DNA of 56,372 nucleotides from Sphingomonadales bacterium UBA7471 (GTDB taxonomy: Bacteria > Pseudomonadota > Alphaproteobacteria > Sphingomonadales > Sphingomonadaceae), in assembly GCA_002479765.1 (NCBI GenBank), contig DLOZ01000031.1:1-56372 (forward strand), in the 5' to 3' direction. The notes under the pieces are model-generated. The model was given only the letters and a program-made list of their open reading frames with translations, was not told the origin of the DNA and ran no database searches. The translations under genes were made by a program, and so were the position numbers. Below are positions 8,744 to 17,886 of the stretch, in pieces (the first letter of the stretch is position 1; each line of letters starts with the position of its first letter).

Positions 8744-9927
8744 AACTAACCGATATCGAAACCTTCGTCGTTGGCAATCCGCCACCGCATTTTGGTGGCC
8801 GTTATTTCGTGTTCGTGAAACTGACAACCGACAGCGGTGTGTCGGGTATCGGCGAGGCATATTGCGTCCCGTTCGAACCGCATCTGGTTGCCAAAATGAT
8901 AGAGGATGTGTTCGCGCGCTACGTCGCCGGAAATGATCCGCACGATATCGAAAATATGTGGCGAAGGGTCTATTCTAGCGGTTTTACCCAGCACCCTGAC
9001 CTCACGCTCATGGGCGTTTTGTCTGCGCTCGAAATGGCCTGCTGGGACATCATCGGCAAAGAAGCCAACAAGCCGGTGTATAAGCTGCTCGGCGGTCAGG
9101 TGCACGAACGGTTGCGCGCCTACACCTATATCTACCCGCGGCCCGGCGACACAAAGGATGTTTATCACGACCCCGATCTGGCGGCAGAACGGTCGGCTGA
9201 ATATCTGAGCCAGGGTTTTACGGCGCTGAAGTTTGATCCTGCCGGACCATATTCGGCGTTTGACGGACGTCAGCTGTCGTTGGAGGCGCTGGACCTGTGC
9301 GAGCGGTTTGCAAAGTCCCTGCGCGAGGCGGTTGGCATGAAAGCAGACCTATTGTTCGGGACACATGGTCAAATGACGGCGGCAGGGGCTATCCGGCTTG
9401 CCAAACGACTTGAGCCATATGATCCGCTCTGGTTGGAAGAACCCGTACCCCCCGATGCGCCGGAGGAGATGGCCAAGGTTGCACGGGCAACGTCCATACC
9501 CGTTGCAACCGGTGAACGGCTGACAACCAAATATGACTTCGCGCGGCTGCTGCGCGCAGGCGCGGCTGCAATTTTGCAAATGAACCTTGGCCGGGTTGGC
9601 GGCATATTGGAAGCCAAGAAGATTGCCGCAATGGCCGAAGTTGATCATGTGCAAATTGCACCGCACCTCTATTGCGGACCAATTGTCGGCGCAGCCAATA
9701 TTCAGATTGCGACCTGTTCGCCCAACTTCCTCATACTTGAAAGCATTGAGACGTGGGGCGGTTTCCATACGGAAATTTTGAAATCGCCCATCCGGTTTGA
9801 AGAGGGGCATGTCATCCCATCGACTGCGCCGGGCTTGGGGGTCGAACTGAATGAAGATGTCGCCCGCGCCAATCCCTATACCGGCAATATGTTGCACCTC
9901 GAAATGACGCAGCACCCCGTTCAGTGA
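8740..9927 (+). CDS. Enolase-superfamily dehydratase/cycloisomerase
   Basis: Mandelate racemase/muconate-lactonising family member (395 residues). The N-terminal cap covers about 1-120 and a TIM barrel follows. Visible active-site segments are KFDP (strand 2, candidate Lys base), FGTHGQ (strand 3), LEEPVPP (metal Glu), TGERL (metal Glu) and QIAPHLYCGP (candidate His base). The combination KFDP, THGQ, TGER and PHLYCGP resembles my recollection of sugar-acid cycloisomerases such as 3,6-anhydro-L-galactonate or galactarolactone cycloisomerase rather than classical galactonate dehydratase. The strand-3 site that usually carries an Asp ligand appears to be Gly, with His two residues on. It lies between the aldehyde dehydrogenase (ATGA) and the GMC gene (GTGA). 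Confidence 0.85.
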   Translation: MKLTDIETFVVGNPPPHFGGRYFVFVKLTTDSGVSGIGEAYCVPFEPHLVAKMIEDVFARYVAGNDPHDIENMWRRVYSSGFTQHPDLTLMGVLSALEMACWDIIGKEANKPVYKLLGGQVHERLRAYTYIYPRPGDTKDVYHDPDLAAERSAEYLSQGFTALKFDPAGPYSAFDGRQLSLEALDLCERFAKSLREAVGMKADLLFGTHGQMTAAGAIRLAKRLEPYDPLWLEEPVPPDAPEEMAKVARATSIPVATGERLTTKYDFARLLRAGAAAILQMNLGRVGGILEAKKIAAMAEVDHVQIAPHLYCGPIVGAANIQIATCSPNFLILESIETWGGFHTEILKSPIRFEEGHVIPSTAPGLGVELNEDVARANPYTGNMLHLEMTQHPVQ

Positions 9928-11549
9928 CCGAGGAATTCGACTATATCATCGTCGGCGCAGGCACGGCGGGTTGTGTGCTGGCCAACCGGCTGACCGAAGA
10001 TGGCAAATATAGCGTCTTATTGTTGGAGGCCGGGGGAAGCGATCGTTCGATCTGGATCCAAATGCCCATTGGCTATGGACGCACCTTTTTCGATAAGCGG
10101 ATTAACTGGATGTACGATACCGCGCCTGTTGAGGCGCTGGGCGGCAGGCAGAGCTATTGGCCACGCGGCAAGGTCGTCGGTGGATCAGGTTCCATCAACG
10201 CGATGGTCTATGTGCGCGGGCAGCCCCGCGATTTCGATGATTGGAAAGCCTTGGGCAATGCAGGCTGGGGTTGGGATGATGTCCTGCCCTACTTCAAAAA
10301 GTCAGAGGATTTTGACTGGCACAGCGCGCATCATGGTCAGGGCGGGCCGCAACATGTCACCGACATCTCGCCCTTTGCCCATCCTATTTGTCGCAGCTTT
10401 ATTGAAGCTGCGCAGACATTAGGCTTTGCAGCGAGCAACGACCTCAACGGCGGCAAGTCTGAAGGGGTCGGCTATTATCAAATCAACACACGCGGTGGTT
10501 GGCGCGCTTCGACGGCGAACGCGTTTCTGCATCCGGCGCGCAAGCGAAAGACGCTGAAGCTGAAGACCATGGCGCACGCGACGCGCATTTTGTTTGAGGG
10601 ACGGCGCGCGGTGGGCGTTGCGTACACATGCAAAGGCGCGCAATTAGAGGCGAAGGCCCGACGCGAAGTCATCCTGTCCGGCGGCGCGATTAACTCTCCG
10701 CAATTGTTGATGCTGTCGGGTATCGGCGATGCCGGCCATCTGAAAAATGTCGGTATCGAACCAATTGTGAATGCAAAGGTCGTCGGCCGTAATTTGCAGG
10801 ACCATATTGCGGTGTCTTATTTCTATAAGGTCCGCACCGCGACATTGAATGATGTGCTGCACCCGTTCGTGGGCAAAATCCGCGCTGGATTGCGCTATAT
10901 GGCCGACCGGGCGGGGCCGCTGTCGTTAAGCGTCAATCAAAGCGGGGGCTTTGTGCGCAGCGATGCAACGAAAAAGCACCCGAATTTGCAGCTATATTTC
11001 AGTCCGGTCAGCTACACGAAAACACCGTTGTCCGAACGAAAGCTGCTCAACCCGGATCCATTCTCGGCGTTTTTGTTATCGCATAATCCCTGTCGTCCGA
11101 CCAGCCGGGGGCATATTGAACTTGCCTGCGCTGACCCTGCCAAATATCCGGTCATCCACCCGAATTATCTCGCAACGCAAGCCGATATTGACGATGTGCT
11201 GGCTGGTAACCGATTGCTGAAGCAAATTGCGCGGACAAAGCCGCTTGCGGATATCATCACCGAAGAGCTTATTCCCGGCGCGCATGTCGATGGCGATGAA
11301 GCCCTGCTCGCGGATTTTCGGGCACGCGCCGATACCGTCTATCATCCAACAAGCACCTGCATGATGGGCCCGGATGCAGCGACCTCCGTGGTTGATGTCC
11401 GCTTACGTGTGCATGGTGTGGACGGCCTGCGTGTTATCGACGCCTCGGTGTTTCCGACAATCACATCCGGCAACACCAACGCCCCGACGGTGATGGTCGC
11501 CGAAAAGGGCGCGGCCATGATCTTGGAAGATGCAAAAAGCATGCGTTAA
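9924..11549 (+). CDS. GMC-family FAD alcohol dehydrogenase (choline dehydrogenase-like)
   Basis: Flavin-dependent oxidation of an alcohol to an aldehyde or ketone, probably passing electrons to the respiratory chain. The 541-residue protein has an N-terminal FAD fold (IIVGAGTAGCVLANRL), the GMC signature 1 region (WPRGKVVGGSGSINAMVYVRG), GMC signature 2 (GGAINSPQLLMLSGIG) and the C-terminal active site with His in YHPTSTCMMG and Asn in TSGNTNAPTVMVAEKG. It starts with GTG inside a GTGA overlap with the previous gene, showing translational coupling. With the aldehyde dehydrogenase it could form an alcohol-to-acid module. BetA identity is not supported beyond family level. Confidence 0.9.
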   Translation: MTEEFDYIIVGAGTAGCVLANRLTEDGKYSVLLLEAGGSDRSIWIQMPIGYGRTFFDKRINWMYDTAPVEALGGRQSYWPRGKVVGGSGSINAMVYVRGQPRDFDDWKALGNAGWGWDDVLPYFKKSEDFDWHSAHHGQGGPQHVTDISPFAHPICRSFIEAAQTLGFAASNDLNGGKSEGVGYYQINTRGGWRASTANAFLHPARKRKTLKLKTMAHATRILFEGRRAVGVAYTCKGAQLEAKARREVILSGGAINSPQLLMLSGIGDAGHLKNVGIEPIVNAKVVGRNLQDHIAVSYFYKVRTATLNDVLHPFVGKIRAGLRYMADRAGPLSLSVNQSGGFVRSDATKKHPNLQLYFSPVSYTKTPLSERKLLNPDPFSAFLLSHNPCRPTSRGHIELACADPAKYPVIHPNYLATQADIDDVLAGNRLLKQIARTKPLADIITEELIPGAHVDGDEALLADFRARADTVYHPTSTCMMGPDAATSVVDVRLRVHGVDGLRVIDASVFPTITSGNTNAPTVMVAEKGAAMILEDAKSMR

Positions 11550-11618
11550 TTTTATTTACCAGTCCTTTTCGGCTGTGCTACCTCGTCATGAGTGCGCGAA
11601 TCCGGGGAGGGAGTGGCG

Positions 11619-12548
11619 ATGCATCCGAAGATCGATCTAAAGCAGTTACCGCCGTTAAAGGCGCTTAAGGGTTTTGAGGCGGCAACCCGTCATCAAAGCA
11701 TCCGCGATGCAGCGGACGAGCTTTGCCTCACCCATCCTGCGGTCAGCCATCAGGTCCAGCTGATTGAAGACGCGCTTGGCGTGACGTTGTTCGTCCAGGA
11801 AGGGCGGCATATCGTGTCGACGGAAGAAGGTAAGGTGCTCTATCCTTATGTCCGCGCTGCTTTTGAATCGTTGCTGGAGGGGGTTGAAGAAGTCCACCGC
11901 CATGCGCTGGATAAGCCACTTCGCGTGCAGACCTATGTCACGGCGTCCATACGTTGGCTCGCAAAACGTGTTCCGCAGTTTTTGGCTGATCACCCCGAAG
12001 TAAAGCTGACGCTCAACACATGTGCTGTTGAATGGGAATTTGACGATGTGCACGCGGATGTAGGCCTCGTTTACTGTGCGTCTGAACCCGATGCGACCAA
12101 ATTTCATTGGGTTCCGCTGTATGAATATGCGCTGTTTCCCGTCTGTAGCCCGGCCGTTGCCGAGGCGATGGGGCCAAATCCCAGCCCGCAGACATTAATG
12201 ACCAAGCCGCTTGTTGCCATCTATACCGAAGTGCAAAATTGGGAGACGTGGTTTGCGTCGGCCGGGTCGGCGTTTGAACCTTCTGTGCCGTATCTCATGG
12301 TTGATACCTTGGCCGTTGCGTTGGAAATGGCGCTGAATGGTGAGGGTATTGCGCTGGTCAACGGCCCGTTTGTCGATCAGGATCTGGCCGCCGGTAGGCT
12401 CGTCCAGCCCATTGGGCATAAAGCAGTTTGCCCCGGCGCATGGGGCCTGATTTGCCGCAAGGATATGAAAGAAAATCTGCGCATTCGGACATTCATGGAT
12501 TGGGTGGCCAAAAATGTCGAAGACAGCCGTTCAGGCGGCGCGGGTTAA
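11619..12548 (+). CDS. LysR-family regulator, GcvA-like
   Basis: DNA-binding transcriptional regulator of 309 residues. The N-terminal winged helix (about 8-65) reads PPLKALKGFEAATRHQSIRD then AADELCLTHPAVSHQV, close to the GcvA/AmpR branch of LysR proteins; a periplasmic-binding-like effector domain follows. The ATG at 11619 is chosen over GTG 11592 because GGGGAGGG lies about 8 bases upstream. It is transcribed with, and 69 bases after, the GMC gene, so it may control the MFS-ALDH-enolase-GMC operon. Effector unknown. Its stop interlocks by 4 bases with that of the convergent dehydrogenase gene. Confidence 0.9.
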   Translation: MHPKIDLKQLPPLKALKGFEAATRHQSIRDAADELCLTHPAVSHQVQLIEDALGVTLFVQEGRHIVSTEEGKVLYPYVRAAFESLLEGVEEVHRHALDKPLRVQTYVTASIRWLAKRVPQFLADHPEVKLTLNTCAVEWEFDDVHADVGLVYCASEPDATKFHWVPLYEYALFPVCSPAVAEAMGPNPSPQTLMTKPLVAIYTEVQNWETWFASAGSAFEPSVPYLMVDTLAVALEMALNGEGIALVNGPFVDQDLAAGRLVQPIGHKAVCPGAWGLICRKDMKENLRIRTFMDWVAKNVEDSRSGGAG

Positions 12549-13498
12549 CGTTTCGGCACGACCTCATAGCCCGGCTCTTCGGGTTCATCGTCTACCATAT
12601 CGGCCGGAAATCCAGTGCCCAAAACCTTAATGCCCAACGGCTCTTCATAACGACGGATGATGTTGGGTGAAAATTCGCGAGGGCCGTAAGCTTCCTCGCC
12701 TTCCTTAAAGATTTTCACGATGAGCGGCGACAGTTCAACGGGGACATGGGCCGCCTGGGCAATTTTGTCGAACAGGCCTACGTCCTTGCTGACGAGGTCC
12801 ATCGTGAAATTGATGTCGCGGCTGCCGTTAAGGATGACCTGGCTCTCGGTTTCGTGGACGAAGCTGTTGCCTGACGAAATCCGGATCGCTTCATATGTGG
12901 TGTTCATATCAAGCCCGATGGCTTTACATGTGGTCAACGCCTCGGCCAGTGCGACGAGATGTACCGTGCAAAGATAGTTGGTCATCACCTTCAATTGTGA
13001 CGCGGTGCCAAGGTCGCCGGTGTGCAATATGCGACGCCCCATTGTTGTCAAAACCGGCAGAACAAATTCGAACGCGGCGCGCGGGCCGCCTGCAAAAATC
13101 GCAATATTGCCGGTGTCCGCACGATGACAGCCGCCCGAAACCGGGCATTCCATGAACATCGCGCCACGCGCCTCAACCAAAGCGCCAAGCCGGATGACTT
13201 CGCTATAATCGGTTGTGCTCATTTCGAGCCAAACCTGACCCGGGCGCATGATTTGAAGAAAACCGTCCGCGCCCTCGGCAACGGCAGCGCTGGCCGCGGG
13301 GGAAGGCAGGCAGGTAATGATCAGGTCGACGGCTTCACCCAATTCTTTTGGAGATGCTGCCGAGGCTGCGCCCCGACTGACATATTCGGCAACGAGCGCG
13401 GCATCAAGGTCGCGTACAGTGACGTCATGGCCATTGCGGATCAGGCTGCCTGCCAATTTCCCGCCAACATTGCCAAGACCGATAAATCCGATTTTCAT
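12545..13498 (-). CDS. NAD(P)-binding beta-hydroxyacid dehydrogenase (3-hydroxyisobutyrate dehydrogenase-like)
   Basis: Beta-hydroxyacid dehydrogenase family, 317 residues. It has the N-terminal Rossmann motif GFIGLGNVGGKLA, the substrate-binding segment ECPVSGGCHRADTGN (about 117-130) and the catalytic Lys in SQLKVMTNYL (about 170). It is about 25 residues longer at the C-terminus than typical 3-hydroxyisobutyrate dehydrogenases, ending in an acidic, low-complexity tail (DDEPEEPGYEVVPKR). Probable reaction: NAD(P)-linked oxidation of a 3-hydroxy acid or reduction of a semialdehyde. It converges on the LysR gene with a 4-base overlap. Confidence 0.88.
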   Translation of the reverse strand: MKIGFIGLGNVGGKLAGSLIRNGHDVTVRDLDAALVAEYVSRGAASAASPKELGEAVDLIITCLPSPAASAAVAEGADGFLQIMRPGQVWLEMSTTDYSEVIRLGALVEARGAMFMECPVSGGCHRADTGNIAIFAGGPRAAFEFVLPVLTTMGRRILHTGDLGTASQLKVMTNYLCTVHLVALAEALTTCKAIGLDMNTTYEAIRISSGNSFVHETESQVILNGSRDINFTMDLVSKDVGLFDKIAQAAHVPVELSPLIVKIFKEGEEAYGPREFSPNIIRRYEEPLGIKVLGTGFPADMVDDEPEEPGYEVVPKR

Positions 13499-13645
13499 GA
13501 TTGCATCCAGTTAGTTCACAACAGGCAATACGCGCCCTTTGGAAAAGTTAGAGCGCCGTCGATGCGCGGCCACAATTGAAAAATTTGGCCAATTGGATGA
13601 ATTATTTTGCACCGCGCCGGAGAACCCCACGCCGCTGGGCGCTAA

Positions 13646-14428
13646 TTATGTAACGGGATATCCAAGCGTGGCGGACAGAGCGTCCGTGAGCCTCGTGCGG
13701 GCAAGGGCGCAGACGACTTTTCGATCGGCAAGTGCGCCCGGATCAAAGGGTTCGAGAAAGTGGACGTCCACGGCGTAAGTGCCGGGCCGTGTAAATGCCC
13801 GCCATGCGCTCTCCCAGCCGGTTTCAACACCCACCCAAGCGATGTCCGCAGCGTTGGCACCGAAGTCTAAAAGAACCGGCTGAATCATCATTGGCTTAGG
13901 CGGCGGTGCCAATGTCGCAAATAGTGACTGTTTGAACGGCAATAGCCCACTGCCGTCCGAGGTTGTGCCTTCTGGGAACAGTGTCACCGACCAGTTTTCG
14001 GCAATCGCTTCGCGTAACTCGGCCACTTGTTGCCCGATATTCTGCTTTTCCGTGCGGTTGACGAAAATGGTGCGGTTCAGCTGTGCAAGCCAGCCAATGA
14101 CGGGCCAGTCGCGCACGCCATCCTGCGCGACAAAGGAGGTGCCGGTTATGCCGGCCAATATCGGAATATCGTGCCATGAAAGATGGTTGGCGACAAAAAA
14201 TACATCCCGGCGGAGCGGACTGCCGTGAACGCGAACACGCGCGCCCAAGGCGCGGGCAGCAATGCGTAAGAATAACATCGCCCATGGCGACGGCAACCGC
14301 AGCAGATGCCAGACAAGGTGAAGCGGCAATAACAGCGTGAGCGGCACGGCAATCCACATGACGCGCATGGCGCACAGGAAATATGCCTGTAGCTGAACCT
14401 TTGGTTTCGCAATGCTAATAGTCGCCAT
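13646..14428 (-). CDS. plsC: 1-acyl-glycerol-3-phosphate acyltransferase (PlsC family)
   Basis: Membrane-associated transfer of an acyl group to lysophosphatidate or a related lipid. The 260-residue protein has one or two N-terminal hydrophobic segments (about 20-60), the catalytic HX4D box in NHLSWHD (about 95) and the glycerophosphate-binding FPEGTTSDGSG (about 165). This is the normal acyltransferase order and length. Its exact acceptor could be lysophosphatidic acid or another lysolipid (ornithine lipid OlsA-like proteins share these motifs). It stands alone between two unrelated minus-strand genes. Confidence 0.88.
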   Translation of the reverse strand: MATISIAKPKVQLQAYFLCAMRVMWIAVPLTLLLPLHLVWHLLRLPSPWAMLFLRIAARALGARVRVHGSPLRRDVFFVANHLSWHDIPILAGITGTSFVAQDGVRDWPVIGWLAQLNRTIFVNRTEKQNIGQQVAELREAIAENWSVTLFPEGTTSDGSGLLPFKQSLFATLAPPPKPMMIQPVLLDFGANAADIAWVGVETGWESAWRAFTRPGTYAVDVHFLEPFDPGALADRKVVCALARTRLTDALSATLGYPVT

Positions 14429-14546
14429 CGGGTTCCGCTTTAAAATTGGGGCAATAATGAAATCTTAACGTGCCTAGCCACCAACTGTGACTGTGCGATG
14501 ACGGTCCCACATTGCGCGCGTTTGCGCAACGTTTGCATATCATGGC

Positions 14547-15311
14547 TCATCGCTTTTTCAAACGCAGCGCATCCCAGCTGGCGTCGGCCAGCCATCCACC
14601 GTCGACAGGCAAGCTTGCGCCATTGATAAAGCTGTCTTCATGCGCAAGAAACGCAATGGCCTGGGCAACATCTTCGGGCTTGGCAAAACGGCCCATTGGA
14701 ACACGGTCGATGATATCATTATCGGAATAGGCGCCCGAACCCTGATCAGCCTCATCCATTTCCGTTTTAATCCAGCCCGGACATACAGCGTTCACACGCA
14801 CACCGCGGCCACCCCATTCTGCCGCAAGCGTCCGGGTCAATCCGACCAATCCGTGCTTTGACGCGTTGTAGGCGGAACGATCAATCACACCGTGAAGGCC
14901 CGCAATTGAGGCAACGTTGATAATGTTGCCGCGGTTACGCCCAAGCATCTGCTTTCCGATTTCGCGGCACAGCAAAAACGGCCCGGTCAGGTTGATGTTC
15001 ATGACGCGCTGCCACTGTTCGATACTTGTATCTTCAGCGCTGCAAATCAAACTGATGCCGGCGTTGTTGACCAATACGTCGGCGGCACCATGGTCGCGGG
15101 CAATTGTCTCGGCCAGTTCGACGACAAATTCTTCAGAGGAAATGTCACCGGAAAGCGCGGATACGCTCCCGCCAAGAGCAGCCAATGCTTCGAGTTGCGC
15201 ATCCAAGGGCTGCACGTCGGTCATGACAACATGATAGCCTTTTTCGGCGAAAAGCCTTGCCGTTGCAAAGCCAACGCCTTGTGCAGCACCCGTAACCAAC
15301 GCAACCCTCAT
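14547..15311 (-). CDS. Short-chain dehydrogenase/reductase
   Basis: Classical SDR of 254 residues. It has the cofactor motif TGAAQGVG near the start, NNAG (about 86-89), a catalytic Ser in the INVASIAG strand and YNASK (about 153-157), followed by PGWIKTEM. The Asp after the second strand (MTDVQ) suggests NAD preference; this is inference. It is transcribed divergently from the first GcvT-type flavoprotein gene with 152 bases between, so the two may share a control region. Substrate unknown; a role in the adjacent catabolic island is possible. Confidence 0.88.
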   Translation of the reverse strand: MRVALVTGAAQGVGFATARLFAEKGYHVVMTDVQPLDAQLEALAALGGSVSALSGDISSEEFVVELAETIARDHGAADVLVNNAGISLICSAEDTSIEQWQRVMNINLTGPFLLCREIGKQMLGRNRGNIINVASIAGLHGVIDRSAYNASKHGLVGLTRTLAAEWGGRGVRVNAVCPGWIKTEMDEADQGSGAYSDNDIIDRVPMGRFAKPEDVAQAIAFLAHEDSFINGASLPVDGGWLADASWDALRLKKR

Positions 15312-15463
15312 AGCCCAACCTCTATCATCTCAATCAACCCGACGCGCCTTATAGGCACCAGCGATCCTAATCCAAAAATTTTTTTAACCGGTCCCGTCAT
15401 ATTCCCCATTTGTGCCTTATGGCAAACCGGCCCTAAGGTTGTGGTATAAGGAGCAGGGCGTTT

Positions 15464-17881
15464 ATGCAAACATCGGCACGAGTGGTCATAATTGGCGGCG
15501 GCATAATGGGGGCTTCGTTGCTTTACCATCTCGCTGAACTCGGGTGGACGGACTGTCTGCTGATTGAAAAGGATGAACTGACCTCTGGCTCGACATGGCA
15601 CGCGGCTGGCCAGTGCCCCAACATCACGGGCAGCTTCAACCTTGCCAAGATGCATGCCTATAGCAATGATCTTTACCCCCGGCTGGAAGGTTTGACCGGG
15701 CAATATGTCAGTTGGCATAAATCCGGCGGTATCCGTCTTGCAACCAACGAGCGCGAGCTGGCGTGGATGCGTTACATTCAGGGCTTTTCAAAAATTATCG
15801 GGTTTGAGATGGAGATTATCCCGCCTGAGGAAATTCTCCGCCACAACCCATTCATGACGCTTGATGGTGTCATCGCCGGCGCGCGGACGACCCAAGACGG
15901 GCATGCTGACCCGTCGGGTATTTGCAACGCGCTCGCCATTGGTGCCAAGAATATGGGCGCCAAAATCGTGCGCAAAAACCGCGTGACGGGCCTGACGCAA
16001 TTGCCATCTGGCGAATGGGATGTGGAAACCGAAAAGGGCACGGTTCGGGCCGAAATCGTCGTAAATGCGGCGGGCTGCTATGCCCGGCAAATCGCGCAAA
16101 TGGCGGGCATCGATATTCCGGTGACGAACATGGAACATCATTATGTTGTCACCGATCCTATTCCTGCATTCAAAGATCGCGATGAAGAAATACCGGTCAT
16201 GCGTTGCCCCCATGTGTCGGGATATTTCCGGCAGGAGCAGAAAAGCGGATTGATTGGCGTATACGAAAATACGGGCCTGGCCGAAGCATGGGCACCACGC
16301 GGTGGAAATCCGGAATGGGATTCGACCAGCGAGTTGTTCCCCGAAGATCTGGAGCGCATCGCCCCATGGCTGGAGCGCGCGATTGAACGGATGCCGATTT
16401 TTGGTGAAGTCGGCTTGCGGCGCTTCGTCAACGGCGCAATCCCGCATACGCCCGACGGCGGGCCCCTTTTGGGACCAGCGGTTGGCCTGAAGAATTTTTG
16501 GCACTGTTGCGGCACAAGCTTTGGCATCGCGCAAGGCGGCGGGGCTGGAAAATATCTGGCGCAGTGGATGGTGTTCGGGGATGCCGATATCAACATGACC
16601 GAATTCGATCCGCGCCGTTACGGCCCTTATGCGGACGAAGATTACAGCCGCGCTAAGGTTTTCCTTGATTACCGCATGACGTTCACGACGCGGCTTCCCG
16701 GCGAGGAAGAGCCCGATGGCCGCCCGCAAAAGATGAGCGCGCTATATGGCCGTTTGCTGTCTGCTGGCGCGGTATATGGCGAAACCTATGGCTGGGAGCG
16801 GCCCAAATATTTTGCCCTCGACGGCGCAGAAGAAGAAGGCGGCTATCACCGCACCAACAGCTTTGACGCGGTCGCTGCAGAGGTAAAGGCGGTTGCAGAG
16901 CGCGTCGGCGTGCTCGACCTATCTGGCTTTGCGAAATATGATGTCAGCGGGCCAGATGCCGAGGCATTCCTCAACCGTATTTGCGCCAACCGCATGCCCA
17001 AGAAATTGGGTGGTATCGGCTTGGTGCATCCGCTTTCGGTGCAGGGCCGCATTTACGGCGAAATGACCGTCACGCGTTTGGCGGATGACCATTTCTACTG
17101 CCTCTCGGCAGCAGCGGCGGAACAGCGCGACTGGGATTTGCTGATCCAAAGCAAATTGCCAGACGAAGATGTAACCATCCGCAATTTGACGATGGACCTT
17201 GGCGTTTTGGTGATGAACGGCCCGCGCTCGCGCGATGTACTGGCCAAGCTAACCGACGCCGACCTGAGCAACGAAGGTTTCCGTTGGCTCAGTGGTCAGG
17301 AGATCGTGATTGCGGGTATCAAGATGCGTGCGCTTCGCGTGTCTTATGCCGGAGAGTTGGGCTGGGAATTGCATCCAGCGATGAAGGACCTTGCGGCACT
17401 CTATGAGGCGGTTTGGGAAGCGGGGCAGGAATTCGGCATCGTCAATTATGGACTGTACGCAGCGAACAGCATGCGGGTCGAAAAGGGGTATAAGGCCTGG
17501 GGTTCCGAGCTCACCAACGAATTGACGATGATTGAGGCAGACATGCCACGCTTCATCAATTTCAATAAGGATGATTTCGTCGGCAAGCAGGCGACGTTGG
17601 ATGCGCCTGAGCGCTTCCGTATTGTGTACGGCGCGGTTGATGCAGACAATGTCGATGTGCGCGGCGGCGAGCCAATTTTGGTGGGCGACCATTGTATCGG
17701 CCTGACGACATCAGGCGGCTATGGCCATCGCGTTGGCAAGAGCCTGTTTTTCGCCTGTGTGCCCATACAAAATGCGGCGCCGGGGTCGCAGTTCGATATT
17801 GTGTTACAGGGTGAACGACGCATCGGCACAGTGCTGGAGCACCCCGTTTACGATCCTGATAACGCCAAGATGAAGGTCTGA
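15464..17881 (+). CDS. FAD-dependent dimethylglycine/sarcosine dehydrogenase-like protein with GcvT domain (first copy)
   Basis: Predicted oxidative N-demethylase, 805 residues. Residues about 1-390 are a DAO-type flavoprotein starting VVIIGGGIMGASLLYHL, with GSTWHAAG (about 43-50), whose His is the usual covalent FAD site in mammalian dimethylglycine and sarcosine dehydrogenases. A FAO_M linker and a GcvT-type tetrahydrofolate-binding domain follow (about 440-805, YAGELGWELHP near 630, glycine-cleavage T C-terminal barrel last). The folate domain would capture formaldehyde as methylene-THF. AAGGAG at 15448-15453 precedes the ATG. It is 5 bases ahead of its paralogue. Substrate unknown. Confidence 0.88.
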   Translation: MQTSARVVIIGGGIMGASLLYHLAELGWTDCLLIEKDELTSGSTWHAAGQCPNITGSFNLAKMHAYSNDLYPRLEGLTGQYVSWHKSGGIRLATNERELAWMRYIQGFSKIIGFEMEIIPPEEILRHNPFMTLDGVIAGARTTQDGHADPSGICNALAIGAKNMGAKIVRKNRVTGLTQLPSGEWDVETEKGTVRAEIVVNAAGCYARQIAQMAGIDIPVTNMEHHYVVTDPIPAFKDRDEEIPVMRCPHVSGYFRQEQKSGLIGVYENTGLAEAWAPRGGNPEWDSTSELFPEDLERIAPWLERAIERMPIFGEVGLRRFVNGAIPHTPDGGPLLGPAVGLKNFWHCCGTSFGIAQGGGAGKYLAQWMVFGDADINMTEFDPRRYGPYADEDYSRAKVFLDYRMTFTTRLPGEEEPDGRPQKMSALYGRLLSAGAVYGETYGWERPKYFALDGAEEEGGYHRTNSFDAVAAEVKAVAERVGVLDLSGFAKYDVSGPDAEAFLNRICANRMPKKLGGIGLVHPLSVQGRIYGEMTVTRLADDHFYCLSAAAAEQRDWDLLIQSKLPDEDVTIRNLTMDLGVLVMNGPRSRDVLAKLTDADLSNEGFRWLSGQEIVIAGIKMRALRVSYAGELGWELHPAMKDLAALYEAVWEAGQEFGIVNYGLYAANSMRVEKGYKAWGSELTNELTMIEADMPRFINFNKDDFVGKQATLDAPERFRIVYGAVDADNVDVRGGEPILVGDHCIGLTTSGGYGHRVGKSLFFACVPIQNAAPGSQFDIVLQGERRIGTVLEHPVYDPDNAKMKV

Positions 17882-17886
17882 TCCGC

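Noticed and set aside
7304..11549. Assignment of the aldehyde dehydrogenase and GMC genes as choline-betaine genes betB/betA
   Set aside because: The motifs are only family level, an enolase-superfamily enzyme lies between, and no BetI or choline transporter is present.
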